A DNA stretch of 40,869 nucleotides, taken from the NCBI GenBank assembly GCA_947449695.1, contig CANFST010000024.1, positions 1 to 40,869 of the forward strand. The letters are read 5' to 3'. The notes below the pieces were generated by a model. It had not been told where the DNA came from. It saw only the letters and a program-made list of their open reading frames with translations, and did no database searches. The position numbers and the translations under genes are program-made. Shown here one piece after another: positions 6,912 through 13,150 of the stretch (positions are counted from its first letter, which is position 1; each line of letters begins with the position of its first letter). The stretch is from Chitinophagales bacterium. Its GTDB lineage: Bacteria; Bacteroidota; Bacteroidia; Chitinophagales; CAIODY01.

Positions 6912-7346
6912 TTATTGGTTGTTGATTTCTTGAATGAAACCTTTAACAGCTTCTTTGATTTTGTTTCTAACCTCTCTAGTAACCGCTAATTTTTCTTCGT
7001 GTGTGCCAGTAAGTGAAGAAGGGTCGGTAAAATTCCAGTTTATTTTTTTATTCAATCCTGGAAAGATTGGGCAGCGGTCAGAAGCTTCTTTATCACAAAC
7101 TGTGATTACATAATTATACAAACGTCCTTCTTTGAAGAAATCGAAAACGGCGTTGGTTTCATTTTGTGAAATGTCAATGCCTTCTTCTTTCATTACTTCC
7201 ACTGCTAATGGATTGAGTGTGCCTTTTTCTAAGCCAGCACTTTCTACATGAAATTTATCGCCACCTAATTGTTTTAAATAGGCTTCGGCCATCTGGCTAC
7301 GTGCTGAATTGTGGATGCAAAGGAATAATACTTTTGTTTTGCTCAT
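6912..7346 (-). CDS. arsC: Arsenate reductase, thioredoxin-coupled low-molecular-weight phosphatase type
   Basis: This 144-residue protein begins KTKVLFLCIHNSARSQMAEA, the Cys-x5-Arg-Ser phosphatase loop with nucleophile C10 and R16. The two further cysteines of the thioredoxin-linked ArsC cascade are C84 and C92 (VITVCDKEASDRCPIF), close to the C82/C89 pair known in S. aureus ArsC. A conserved aspartate follows in NFTDPSSLTG. The enzyme reduces arsenate to arsenite, passing the disulfide from C10 to C84 and then C92 before thioredoxin regenerates it. It lies in the middle of the arsenic operon, and its product arsenite would be the substrate of the downstream channel. Length and residues match the family, so confidence is high. 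Confidence 0.95.
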   Translation of the reverse strand: MSKTKVLFLCIHNSARSQMAEAYLKQLGGDKFHVESAGLEKGTLNPLAVEVMKEEGIDISQNETNAVFDFFKEGRLYNYVITVCDKEASDRCPIFPGLNKKINWNFTDPSSLTGTHEEKLAVTREVRNKIKEAVKGFIQEINNQ

Positions 7347-7379
7347 GATTTTATGTTTTTGATTTGATGAATAAAATGA

Positions 7380-7850
7380 TTAACAACAGCCGCCACCTGG
7401 TGTGCAGCAAGATGCACCTTGTTTAATGTCGGCTAAATTCAATTTGTATTTTTCTGAATCAACACCACATACTTCGGATGCAAGACATTCAGTGTATTTG
7501 TTGATTAACTGAAACTGATTGCCATTGAATTCCACTGCATATTTGCCAATGGTATTGGTTTGATATTCGGCTTCTATTTCAAAATCGGCATTGCCGGTAA
7601 TGAATGCTGATTTATTTAAGATGTCAGCAATCTTAGCGGCAGTTAATCGGTGATTAACATCTTCGGCTACCCAGATTTGAAAAGAGATTAATTTCGAGAT
7701 TCGTTCTTTGCCGCCACAATCAATAAAGTGTTTGGTGATTAAACCCACTTCGGTGATGTGAAAGTGTTGTGGAACGCTGCTATTGTCAGGCAATAGAATA
7801 GTAATGTCACTGACAGTTTCGATGGCTTTTTTAAATTCGGAATATTTCAT
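7380..7850 (-). CDS. DUF6428-like protein of the arsenic operon with Cys-rich tail
   Basis: A 156-residue protein when started at the ATG complementary to 7848-7850 (MKYSEFKKAIETV). A start 87 bases further upstream is open but would overlap arsR by about 70 bases and adds low-complexity sequence, so I reject it. The body looks like DUF6428 proteins that accompany arsR and arsC in Bacteroidota: a phosphohydrolase-free alpha/beta fold with HFHITEVGLITKHFIDCGG. It ends with ASCCTPGGGCC, two vicinal cysteine pairs that could bind As(III). A further pair of cysteines occurs at ECLASEVCG. The biochemical role is not established; an arsenic-binding or handover protein is an inference from the cysteines and the operon. 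Confidence 0.75.
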   Translation of the reverse strand: MKYSEFKKAIETVSDITILLPDNSSVPQHFHITEVGLITKHFIDCGGKERISKLISFQIWVAEDVNHRLTAAKIADILNKSAFITGNADFEIEAEYQTNTIGKYAVEFNGNQFQLINKYTECLASEVCGVDSEKYKLNLADIKQGASCCTPGGGCC

Positions 7851-7866
7851 TTTGTTTGATTTTAGA

Positions 7867-8199
7867 TTAACAACATTTGGGGTTGTTAGAATTTGTTTTA
7901 GTAAAGAATTCGTTGAATGTTTTTTCAAACTTTTCAAAGGTTTTGTAATTGATGCAATAGCAAGATTTTACACCATCCACTGTTCCTTTGATGAGTTCGG
8001 CTTTTAATAATTCTTTGAGATGTTGTGAGACTGTGGATTGTGCTAATGGTAATACTTCTACTATTTCACCACAAATACAAGATTCACGTTTTGCAATTTC
8101 TTTTAAAATAGCCACCCTAGCAGGATGACTGATGGCATTAGCAAAGTCGGCTAATTCATTTTCCTTTTTGCTGAACTCATCTTTTTTATTTAGTGCCAT
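7867..8199 (-). CDS. arsR: ArsR/SmtB-family arsenic-responsive repressor
   Basis: This 110-residue winged-helix protein is the first gene of the arsenic operon. The DNA-binding region reads LADFANAISHPARVAILKEIA then CICGEIVEVLPLAQSTVSQHLKELLKAELI; the two cysteines C41 and C43 (ESCICGE) sit in the helix position used by arsenite-sensing ArsR proteins (ELCVCDL in E. coli). Further cysteines lie in SCYCINY and at the extreme C-terminus (NPKCC). It should repress the operon and release DNA when As(III) bridges the cysteines. A matching inverted repeat overlaps its own -7 box at 8214-8231, which indicates autoregulation. Confidence 0.93.
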   Translation of the reverse strand: MALNKKDEFSKKENELADFANAISHPARVAILKEIAKRESCICGEIVEVLPLAQSTVSQHLKELLKAELIKGTVDGVKSCYCINYKTFEKFEKTFNEFFTKTNSNNPKCC

Positions 8200-8213
8200 T
8201 GTCAGAATTATTA

Positions 8214-8231
8214 TATCGCAAATATACGATA
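8214..8231 (-). promoter_or_regulatory. ars promoter with ArsR operator overlapping the -7 box
   Basis: The inverted repeat ATCG-N8-CGAT (8215-8230), extended by one T/A pair on each side, resembles known ArsR/SmtB operators. The minus-strand TATATTTG (8219-8226) fits the Bacteroidota -7 consensus TAnnTTTG exactly and lies inside the repeat, 20 bases before the arsR start. A bound repressor would directly cover the -7 element. No convincing -33 box at normal spacing was seen. Confidence 0.7.
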
Positions 8232-8238
8232 GAATTTC

Positions 8239-8272
8239 AAATAAAAAAGGGAAACGATTTTGTTTCCCTTTT
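8239..8272 (-). terminator. Terminator of the nine-gene SRPBCC operon
   Basis: AAAAAAGGGAAAC (8243-8255), loop GATTTT, GTTTCCCTTTT (8262-8272). The perfect stem lies 21 bases past the stop of the 69-residue gene and just upstream of the ars promoter, so it separates the two operons. Apart from the loop it is identical to the hairpin at 5499-5535. Confidence 0.85.
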
Positions 8273-8292
8273 GATAACTATAAATTAATTCT

Positions 8293-8502
8293 TCACTCCA
8301 ACACTTCTCCATCACAATTATTTTCTTGCAGCAAGGTGATGATGCTTTCAGGAGAAATGGAATGTCCTTCCATCCTTAGAATCCTATCACAATCTTCTAA
8401 ATCAAAATTGATTTTATGATGCGGAAAAGCCCTTTGCAACAAACCTATTAAGCTTTTTGCATGTCCTTCAGAACTGACATTGGTTTTAAAAACTTCTACC
8501 AT
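8293..8502 (-). CDS. Small 69-residue protein, possible HMA-like fold, last gene of operon
   Basis: The protein reads as beta-alpha-beta-beta-alpha-beta: VEVFKTNV, SEGHAKSLIGLLQRAFP, KINFDLEDCDRILRMEG, SPESIITLLQENNCDGEVLE. That order is the ferredoxin-like plan of heavy-metal-associated domains, but the metal-binding CxxC loop is absent, so it is not a copper chaperone in the usual sense. The two cysteines (C38 and C64) are isolated. It follows an SRPBCC gene by 13 bases and precedes the operon terminator. Similar short proteins are common in Bacteroidota, but I know of no assigned function. Confidence 0.65.
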   Translation of the reverse strand: MVEVFKTNVSSEGHAKSLIGLLQRAFPHHKINFDLEDCDRILRMEGHSISPESIITLLQENNCDGEVLE

Positions 8503-8515
8503 TTCCTAATTCACT

Positions 8516-8944
8516 TTATTTCAAAAAATCCTGCAATGAAATATTGATGATATGATTCCAACCATTGTCGAAATTGTGAATTGCAAAATCAGTTATTACG
8601 CTTGGGAAAGTATCAATACCTGTATGAGTAAGCGTAAGCAATGTTTGCTCTCCATCAGGTTGCAATTCAAAAGTCACAAATGAAATGCCTTCATAGCCTT
8701 CATATCGCCAACTATATGTTAGTTTTGATTCAGGAATCACTTCCGTCACTTCGCATAAATGCACATAAGTTTTTTCAGGTGTCCCTCCGCTGAATTGAAA
8801 TTTGAAACCCAGTTCAGCTCTAAAACTAGGAATATCAAAATACCATTGTTTCATTATTTCAGGTTGTGTAAGTGCTTCCCAAATTGTTTGAGCATTGGCA
8901 TTAAAAACACGTTCAATTTTTACGATGTTGTTTTCAGTTATCAT
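8516..8944 (-). CDS. SRPBCC / AHSA1-like domain protein
   Basis: A 142-residue AHSA1-type protein when started at MITENNIVKIERVF (ATG complementary to 8942-8944); a start 27 bases upstream (8971) is open but would overlap the VOC gene's end. It shows the family opening IVKIERVFNANAQTIWEALTQPEIMKQWYF, a central strand set (TYVHLCEVTEVIPESKLTYSWRYEG), and the closing FDNGWNHIINISLQDFL helix. The fold binds hydrophobic ligands or client proteins; no catalytic residue can be named. It is the eighth gene of the ArsR-led operon. It is more diverged from the three tandem SRPBCC genes at 9.7-11.2 kb than the two at 9.7 and 10.2 kb are from each other. Confidence 0.85.
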   Translation of the reverse strand: MITENNIVKIERVFNANAQTIWEALTQPEIMKQWYFDIPSFRAELGFKFQFSGGTPEKTYVHLCEVTEVIPESKLTYSWRYEGYEGISFVTFELQPDGEQTLLTLTHTGIDTFPSVITDFAIHNFDNGWNHIINISLQDFLK

Positions 8945-8954
8945 AGTTTGAATT

Positions 8955-9332
8955 TTATTTAGCATATTCATCTACTTCAAAAATGCCGAAAGTATTCTGG
9001 TCAGCATCTAAAAAATAACCCTGCCAGCAACGACTCGGAATGGCAAACTTTTCCATGGCCACTATTCCGCCATTTGCTAAAATTAGTTTTGCAGTAGCGT
9101 CAAAATTTTCAACCTGTATGGAATTTACAAAAGCATTTTTTCCAAAGCTTTGTGGTGGAGTAGGAGCAGGACGTTTTAACAGACCTCCAAAAATGGAGTT
9201 GGTTTCAATGTGATAATATTCAACAGGTGCAAATTCCTGTTTGTTGAATTTCCATCCAAACACCGCTTGGTAAAATTTAATTTCTCTGGCTGGATTGGAA
9301 GATTGAATTTCAAAATAGCCGATTGTATTCAT
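8955..9332 (-). CDS. VOC-family protein (glyoxalase-like)
   Basis: This 125-residue protein is a single VOC module pair: GYFEIQSSNPAREIKFYQAVFGWKFNK at the N-terminus, the core YYHIETNSIFGGLLKRP, then NSIQVENFDATAKLILANGGIVAMEKFAIP, and a terminal YFLDADQNTFGIFEVDE, whose Glu is a usual metal-ligand position. VOC proteins include glyoxalases, dioxygenases and antibiotic-binding proteins; the reaction here cannot be assigned. It lies 3 bases from the DoxX gene and 10 bases from the next SRPBCC gene, well inside the operon. Confidence 0.88.
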   Translation of the reverse strand: MNTIGYFEIQSSNPAREIKFYQAVFGWKFNKQEFAPVEYYHIETNSIFGGLLKRPAPTPPQSFGKNAFVNSIQVENFDATAKLILANGGIVAMEKFAIPSRCWQGYFLDADQNTFGIFEVDEYAK

Positions 9333-9335
9333 GAT

Positions 9336-9716
9336 TTATTGATTGGAAATTTTTCTGTCAGCAGGTCGGAAATACCATGATGTTAGAATAAAGATGGTTT
9401 GAAAAACCGGACCTAAAATATCTTTCACACCATACTCTCCACAAGCCAAATGCGAAATCAATGCACCTGTCATTACAAAGAAAAAACCTGCATAAGCCCA
9501 TTCCTTCAATAGTTTGAATTTAGGTATCAGAATAGCAGCTACACCTAGTATTTTCCATACGCCAATGATGACCATAAAATAAGTGGGATAACCCAGCTTC
9601 GACATATTTTTAATGATTTCAGGATTCAGAATTACTTGTTGAACTCCGCTGCCTAGCATGCCTACACTCATTAATGCTGTGGCAACCCAATAAATGATTT
9701 TGTTTCTTTTTTCCAT
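9336..9716 (-). CDS. DoxX-like small integral membrane protein
   Basis: This 126-residue protein has four hydrophobic segments: IIYWVATALMSVGMLGSGV, YFMVIIGVWKILGVAAILI, WAYAGFFFVMTGALISHLA, and VFQTIFILTSWYF. The first pair and the conserved GFPxYFxxxxGxxK-like region (GYPTYFMVIIGVWKILG) are typical of DoxX/DUF4260-type proteins. Such proteins are of uncertain function; some partner with thiol-oxidising or stress systems. It is the only membrane protein of the ArsR/SRPBCC operon, with 3- and 6-base gaps to its neighbours. The third segment contains a His and a Cys (ISHLACGEYG). Confidence 0.85.
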   Translation of the reverse strand: MEKRNKIIYWVATALMSVGMLGSGVQQVILNPEIIKNMSKLGYPTYFMVIIGVWKILGVAAILIPKFKLLKEWAYAGFFFVMTGALISHLACGEYGVKDILGPVFQTIFILTSWYFRPADRKISNQ

Positions 9717-9722
9717 GATGTT

Positions 9723-10193
9723 TTATTTTTTGTTGTTTAAGATTTCTTGTAAACGATTGTGCGCCATATTCAAGCCGAAAGCAAATGGCAACTTTAATAA
9801 ATTATCCCGATGCTCTACCGATTTAAAAATGGATTGCATCATCAGTTTGCATTTGCCATTTTCAATATTTTCAAATTCCAGAAATTCAATCTGAACAGAA
9901 AATGGCGCATTTCCCATTTCAAAAGTTCGGATGATTTTTTCATTTGGAATGAAATCATGAAATGCTCCACCAGCTTTAAATACTATATTGCCTGATGGGT
10001 CTTTAGTTGCAAATTCATAGCTTCCATTTTTCTTGAAATCAAAATGTAAAACTTCTGTTCCCATCCAGACCGCAAAAATTTCAGCATCAGAAAAAGCTTG
10101 AAAAACTAATTCTTTCGGCGCATCAAATTCACGAACAACTGTAAGTTCTTGTCTGTTCGGTTCAGCAATGACTTGTGTTTTTTGATTGGACAT
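9723..10193 (-). CDS. SRPBCC / AHSA1-like protein, tandem paralogue 3
   Basis: This 156-residue protein shares its opening with the next upstream gene: KTQVIAEPNRQELTVVREF here against KTQIIAEPGKQEIFIIREF there, followed by DAPKELVFQAFSDAEIFAVWMG, showing a tandem duplication. The central strands (YEFATKDPSGNIVFKAGGAF, NGKCKLMMQSIFKSVEHRD) and the C-terminal helix FGLNMAHNRLQEILN complete the helix-grip fold. The pocket would bind a hydrophobic ligand. It lacks recognisable active-site residues. Spacing is 5-6 bases to both neighbours, so it is translated with them from one message. Confidence 0.88.
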   Translation of the reverse strand: MSNQKTQVIAEPNRQELTVVREFDAPKELVFQAFSDAEIFAVWMGTEVLHFDFKKNGSYEFATKDPSGNIVFKAGGAFHDFIPNEKIIRTFEMGNAPFSVQIEFLEFENIENGKCKLMMQSIFKSVEHRDNLLKLPFAFGLNMAHNRLQEILNNKK

Positions 10194-10198
10194 AAAAA

Positions 10199-10687
10199 TT
10201 ATTTAAGCGTTTTAAGGATTTCATCCAGACGTTCATGCCCTTCCTGTACGCCTCTTTCCATGTCACTTTGAATCATTCCATCTCTATCCATCAATGTTTT
10301 GAAAATAGCATGGATAGTTATTTTTGTTCGATTATCAGGCAATGCTTCTAATGTTAAAAACTCCAAAGAAACATGACCTTTTTCTGGCAAGCCTTCAAAC
10401 TCAAAGGTTCTGATAATTCTTTCAGGAGCACAAACTTCATGAATGGTTCCATTGAAAGCGAATTCAAATCCATCTCTTCTTGTATGAATAAATCGCCACG
10501 AACCATGTGAACGATTATCCAGTTTTTCGATTTTGGTTTTCAAATCTTTTGGCCCCATCCAATTGGCAATTAATTCAGCTTCTGAAAATGCACGATAAAC
10601 TAATTCACGTGGTGCATCAAATTCTCTAATAATAAAAATTTCTTGTTTGCCAGGTTCAGCAATGATTTGTGTTTTATAACTTGACAT
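10199..10687 (-). CDS. SRPBCC / AHSA1-like protein, tandem paralogue 2
   Basis: A 162-residue AHSA1-type protein: FDAPRELVYRAFSEAELIANWMGPKDL, then GSWRFIHTRRDGFEFAFNGTIHEVCAPERIIRTFEFEG, then TKITIHAIFKTLMDRDGM and a terminal helix VQEGHERLDEILKTLK. The VxxPxRIVxTFEFEG pattern is a hallmark of AHSA1-like SRPBCC proteins. Its N-terminal 20 residues are nearly the same as in the next gene downstream, and its C-terminal helix LDEILKTLK matches LDEVLKTLK of the gene upstream, so the three genes look like a duplication series. No specific ligand can be named. Confidence 0.88.
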   Translation of the reverse strand: MSSYKTQIIAEPGKQEIFIIREFDAPRELVYRAFSEAELIANWMGPKDLKTKIEKLDNRSHGSWRFIHTRRDGFEFAFNGTIHEVCAPERIIRTFEFEGLPEKGHVSLEFLTLEALPDNRTKITIHAIFKTLMDRDGMIQSDMERGVQEGHERLDEILKTLK

Positions 10688-10692
10688 AAAGT

Positions 10693-11187
10693 TTACTTTA
10701 GTGTTTTTAAAACTTCATCCAAATTATTATGCCCCATCGCAAAACCGCCTTGAAAGCCCATTTCTATCATTTTGTTCATTCGCTCTAATGATTCATTGTA
10801 AATTTCAATGCTCACTTTTGTTGAATCATTTGCTTCCATGAAATTCAAATCCCAATTAGAACCAGGCAAATCCATATTTTCATTCGCATCTGAAAAAGCA
10901 TTCAGCATTTTGAAATTTGATTTTGGTGCAATAGAAATAAATTTTTGTACCGACCAAAACTCTTGACCTTCAGGGCTTACCATTGCGTAAACTCTTTTTC
11001 CACCTACTTCAAAATTCATAGATTTTGTTTTTGCTTTCCATGGTCTTGGCGCCCACCATTGGTCTAGGATTTCCTTTTCAGTCCATGCTCTCCATACTAA
11101 TTCGAGTGGCGCATCAAAGGTGCGTTGAACAAAAACTTTCTGTTGTTCAAAATTGACATCGTATTGTGTTTGAAAAATTGTTGTCAT
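10693..11187 (-). CDS. SRPBCC / AHSA1-like protein, tandem paralogue 1
   Basis: This 164-residue protein opens with [33 protein letters not shown], the strongest AHSA1 signature of the group (WTxxExLxxWWxP). It continues with [26 protein letters not shown] and ends [22 protein letters not shown]. Members of this family are commonly encoded beside ArsR-type regulators, as here. The fold is a ligand pocket rather than an identifiable enzyme. It is 12 bases from the VOC gene upstream and 5 bases from the SRPBCC gene downstream. Confidence 0.88.
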   Translation of the reverse strand: MTTIFQTQYDVNFEQQKVFVQRTFDAPLELVWRAWTEKEILDQWWAPRPWKAKTKSMNFEVGGKRVYAMVSPEGQEFWSVQKFISIAPKSNFKMLNAFSDANENMDLPGSNWDLNFMEANDSTKVSIEIYNESLERMNKMIEMGFQGGFAMGHNNLDEVLKTLK

Positions 11188-11199
11188 TGTTTTTTGAGA

Positions 11200-11643
11200 T
11201 TAATATTCAGCGATTATAATTTTTGTTTGTTTCATCATCACTTGTCCAGCATTGGGTTTGCTCATCAGTTCTCCCATGTTTTTTGGAATAATTTGCCAAC
11301 GCAAACCGAATTTATCCATGCACCAACCACACATTGATTCCTTCCCATCTTTCGTAAAATAATTCCAGTGTTTATCAATTTCAGTTTGGTCATCGCAATT
11401 CAACATGATAGCAAATGAATCGTTGAATGGATGATGTTCTTTAGAAGTGGTCATCCATAAATAAGTGTTGCCAAATAATTTGATGTGGCACATTTCGGCA
11501 TAACCACTTGGCGTTTCGCCCAATGGCATAAGATGTCCTGATTCAAATTCATTTTCAAAAATGGATTTGTAATAATCCAAAACGTGTTTCATTTTTCCAT
11601 CAGAAGTGTGAAACCAAAGTGCTGGTGTAATTTTGTTTGACAT
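11200..11643 (-). CDS. VOC-family protein, PhnB / 3-demethylubiquinone-methyltransferase-like
   Basis: This 147-residue protein starts NKITPALWFHTSDGKMKHVLDYYKSIFENEFESGHLMPLGE and contains MCHIKLFGNTYLWMTTSKEHHPFNDSFAIMLNCDDQTEIDKHWNYFTKDGKESMCGWCMDKFG split over two segments, which is the arrangement of the PhnB-like VOC subfamily; the WQIIPKNMGELM tail is typical. Despite the old family name these proteins are not shown to be methyltransferases. It is the second gene of the ArsR-led operon, 18 bases after the regulator's stop, a position often seen for PhnB-like proteins next to ArsR/SRPBCC genes. Confidence 0.88.
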   Translation of the reverse strand: MSNKITPALWFHTSDGKMKHVLDYYKSIFENEFESGHLMPLGETPSGYAEMCHIKLFGNTYLWMTTSKEHHPFNDSFAIMLNCDDQTEIDKHWNYFTKDGKESMCGWCMDKFGLRWQIIPKNMGELMSKPNAGQVMMKQTKIIIAEY

Positions 11644-11661
11644 GTTTTTGTTTTTATGTGT

Positions 11662-11994
11662 TTATGATTTTTGTTTAGATTTTTCTTTTTGAATTTTAGC
11701 TAAATATTTATCCAGATTATCGAATCGGTCTTCCCACAATTGGCGGAAAGGCTCGAGCCATTTATCTATTTCTTTTAGTTTCTTTGCTTCCACTTGGTAA
11801 TAAATTTCTCTTCCAATTTGTTCGCTTTTCACCAAACCACTTTCTTGCAAAATTTTAATGTGCTTCGAAACAGCTTGTCGGCTGCTGTCAAATTTTTCTG
11901 CCAAAGCATTGGGTGTCATGGCTTGCACCATGATTAAACTGATGATGGCTCTTCGTGTCGGGTCGGCGATTGCCTGAAAAATATCTCTTTTCAT
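11662..11994 (-). CDS. ArsR-family winged-helix regulator lacking cysteines, first gene of SRPBCC operon
   Basis: A 110-residue protein with start MKRDIFQAIADPTRRAIISLI (ATG complementary to 11992-11994). A longer open frame reaches 12108, but it would run through the promoter and operators at 12005-12050 and is rejected. The recognition helices read MTPNALAEKFDSSRQAVSKHIKILQESGLV, followed by the wing KSEQIGREIYYQVEAKKL. There is no cysteine in the protein, so it cannot be a thiolate metal sensor like the arsR gene at 7867; its inducer is unknown. ArsR regulators of this subtype usually sit next to AHSA1-type genes. Two perfect operator-like repeats in its promoter imply autoregulation of the operon. 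Confidence 0.9.
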   Translation of the reverse strand: MKRDIFQAIADPTRRAIISLIMVQAMTPNALAEKFDSSRQAVSKHIKILQESGLVKSEQIGREIYYQVEAKKLKEIDKWLEPFRQLWEDRFDNLDKYLAKIQKEKSKQKS

Positions 11995-12004
11995 ATTTCG
12001 ATAT

Positions 12005-12050
12005 GCAACTAATCGGTTGCAAATATATGTGCAACTTTTTGGTTGCGCAA
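12005..12050 (-). promoter_or_regulatory. Dual-operator promoter of the ArsR-SRPBCC operon
   Basis: Two perfect inverted repeats of the same type, GCAAC-N6-GTTGC, occupy 12005-12020 and 12031-12046, centres 26 bases apart. Between them, on the minus strand, is TATATTTG (12020-12027), an exact TAnnTTTG -7 box, with TTG exactly 20 bases upstream (12048-12050) as the -33 element. One operator therefore covers the spacer and the other lies at the start site. Both arms and spacing are identical, which is strong evidence for a specific repressor, most likely the ArsR protein encoded 11 bases downstream. This also fixes the ArsR start at 11994. Confidence 0.8.
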
Positions 12051-12082
12051 GTTTTTGAAGAAAAAAAATTAAAAGAGAAATA

Positions 12083-13150
12083 TTATGCAGGGATTGCAGA
12101 ATGTTCAATCATGTTTGAAACCATTTCCCAACGTTTGATTTTTGGTGCTTTGACGTTTCTTATTGAAGATAAATCAGCCATTATTTTATTTGCCAAAACA
12201 TTTGCCATTCTTACAGGAACTGCATTGCCAATCATTTTGTAGCCATCTGCAATGTTCTTATAATAGAATTTGAAATTGTCAGGAAAGGTTTGAATTCTTG
12301 CACACTCTCTAACACTCAATCTGCGATACAAATCTTCTTTTCCTGGCACAAAAATTCTAACATTTTGTTCTACAAACTGAAACTTTGGAGCTTGAGGATG
12401 ACATGGTGCATGACGACCACCAGCTTGAATTGTAAATGAAACTTCATCCCAAGAACGAACACGATTTCTTGACATATAAATAGATGAAAAACCACCAGTC
12501 ATATATTCGTGGTTAGATACTAAACAATTTTCGCCATTGGTAACATTTCCTTTCAATGCAGGTAAAACATTGTCTTTTAAATCACCAATTGCTTTGCTTA
12601 ATGGAATTTTATTTTCTAAAGTTGTAGGCGATGGAAATTCAAATTCAATTCCTAAATCAGAACGATAGCCAACGAAGAAAACTCTTTTTCTATCTTGTGG
12701 TACGCCATAATCTGAAACATTCAACATTTGAAAGGACAAATTATAACCACATTCGCGAAACATACTCTTAATATTTTCCAAAGCATTTCCGTGTGCTGCT
12801 AAAAGCATTCCCGATACATTTTCTGCAAGAAAAAATTTAGGTTGTTTATCTGCAAGAATTCTAATAAAGTCATAAAAAAGTTGACCACGTTTATCTCCAA
12901 TGCCTCTCATAGCGCCAGCTTCACTCCAGCTTTGACAAGGCGGACCACCAATTATTCCATCACAATCAGGAACTTCTTTTGTTGGAATATCTGTGATACT
13001 TCGTGTGTCTAAAAAAACACCGCTGTGGTTTTTCTCATAAGTTTCCCAAATTGATTTATCATATTCATTTGCCCAAATAACATCAAAGCCAGCTTTTGAA
13101 AAGCCTAAATCTAAACCGCCAGCACCTGCAAAAAATGTAACCAATTTCAT
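12083..13150 (-). CDS. DNA cytosine-C5 methyltransferase of an NgoPII-like (GGCC-type) system
   Basis: This 355-residue enzyme has the C5-methyltransferase motifs in order: FAGAGGLDLGF (7-17, SAM binding), GGPPCQSWSEAG (68-79, catalytic C72), AENVSGML (109-116), VPQDRKRVFFVGYR (150-163), RECARIQTFPDNF (281-293) and GNAVPVRMANVLA (308-320). The enzyme flips out a cytosine and methylates C5, protecting the host site. Its partner nuclease resembles NgoPII, whose known site is GGCC, so GGCC is the likely target (inference). It overlaps the ATPase gene by 4 bases. Its C-terminal end reaches close to the ArsR promoter. Confidence 0.93.
   Translation of the reverse strand: MKLVTFFAGAGGLDLGFSKAGFDVIWANEYDKSIWETYEKNHSGVFLDTRSITDIPTKEVPDCDGIIGGPPCQSWSEAGAMRGIGDKRGQLFYDFIRILADKQPKFFLAENVSGMLLAAHGNALENIKSMFRECGYNLSFQMLNVSDYGVPQDRKRVFFVGYRSDLGIEFEFPSPTTLENKIPLSKAIGDLKDNVLPALKGNVTNGENCLVSNHEYMTGGFSSIYMSRNRVRSWDEVSFTIQAGGRHAPCHPQAPKFQFVEQNVRIFVPGKEDLYRRLSVRECARIQTFPDNFKFYYKNIADGYKMIGNAVPVRMANVLANKIMADLSSIRNVKAPKIKRWEMVSNMIEHSAIPA

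Noticed and set aside
7851-7937. N-terminal extension of the DUF6428-like protein
   Set aside because: It would overlap arsR by about 70 bases and adds residues without family character; the ATG at 7850 is preceded by an A-rich leader.
8293-8502. Copper chaperone (HMA) assignment for the 69-residue protein
   Set aside because: The fold order fits, but the CxxC metal loop is missing, so only a fold-level similarity is claimed.
11995-12108. N-terminal extension of the ArsR regulator
   Set aside because: The extended frame covers the two operators and the -7 box, and the added residues look unlike ArsR proteins. The ATG at 11994 fits the family start.
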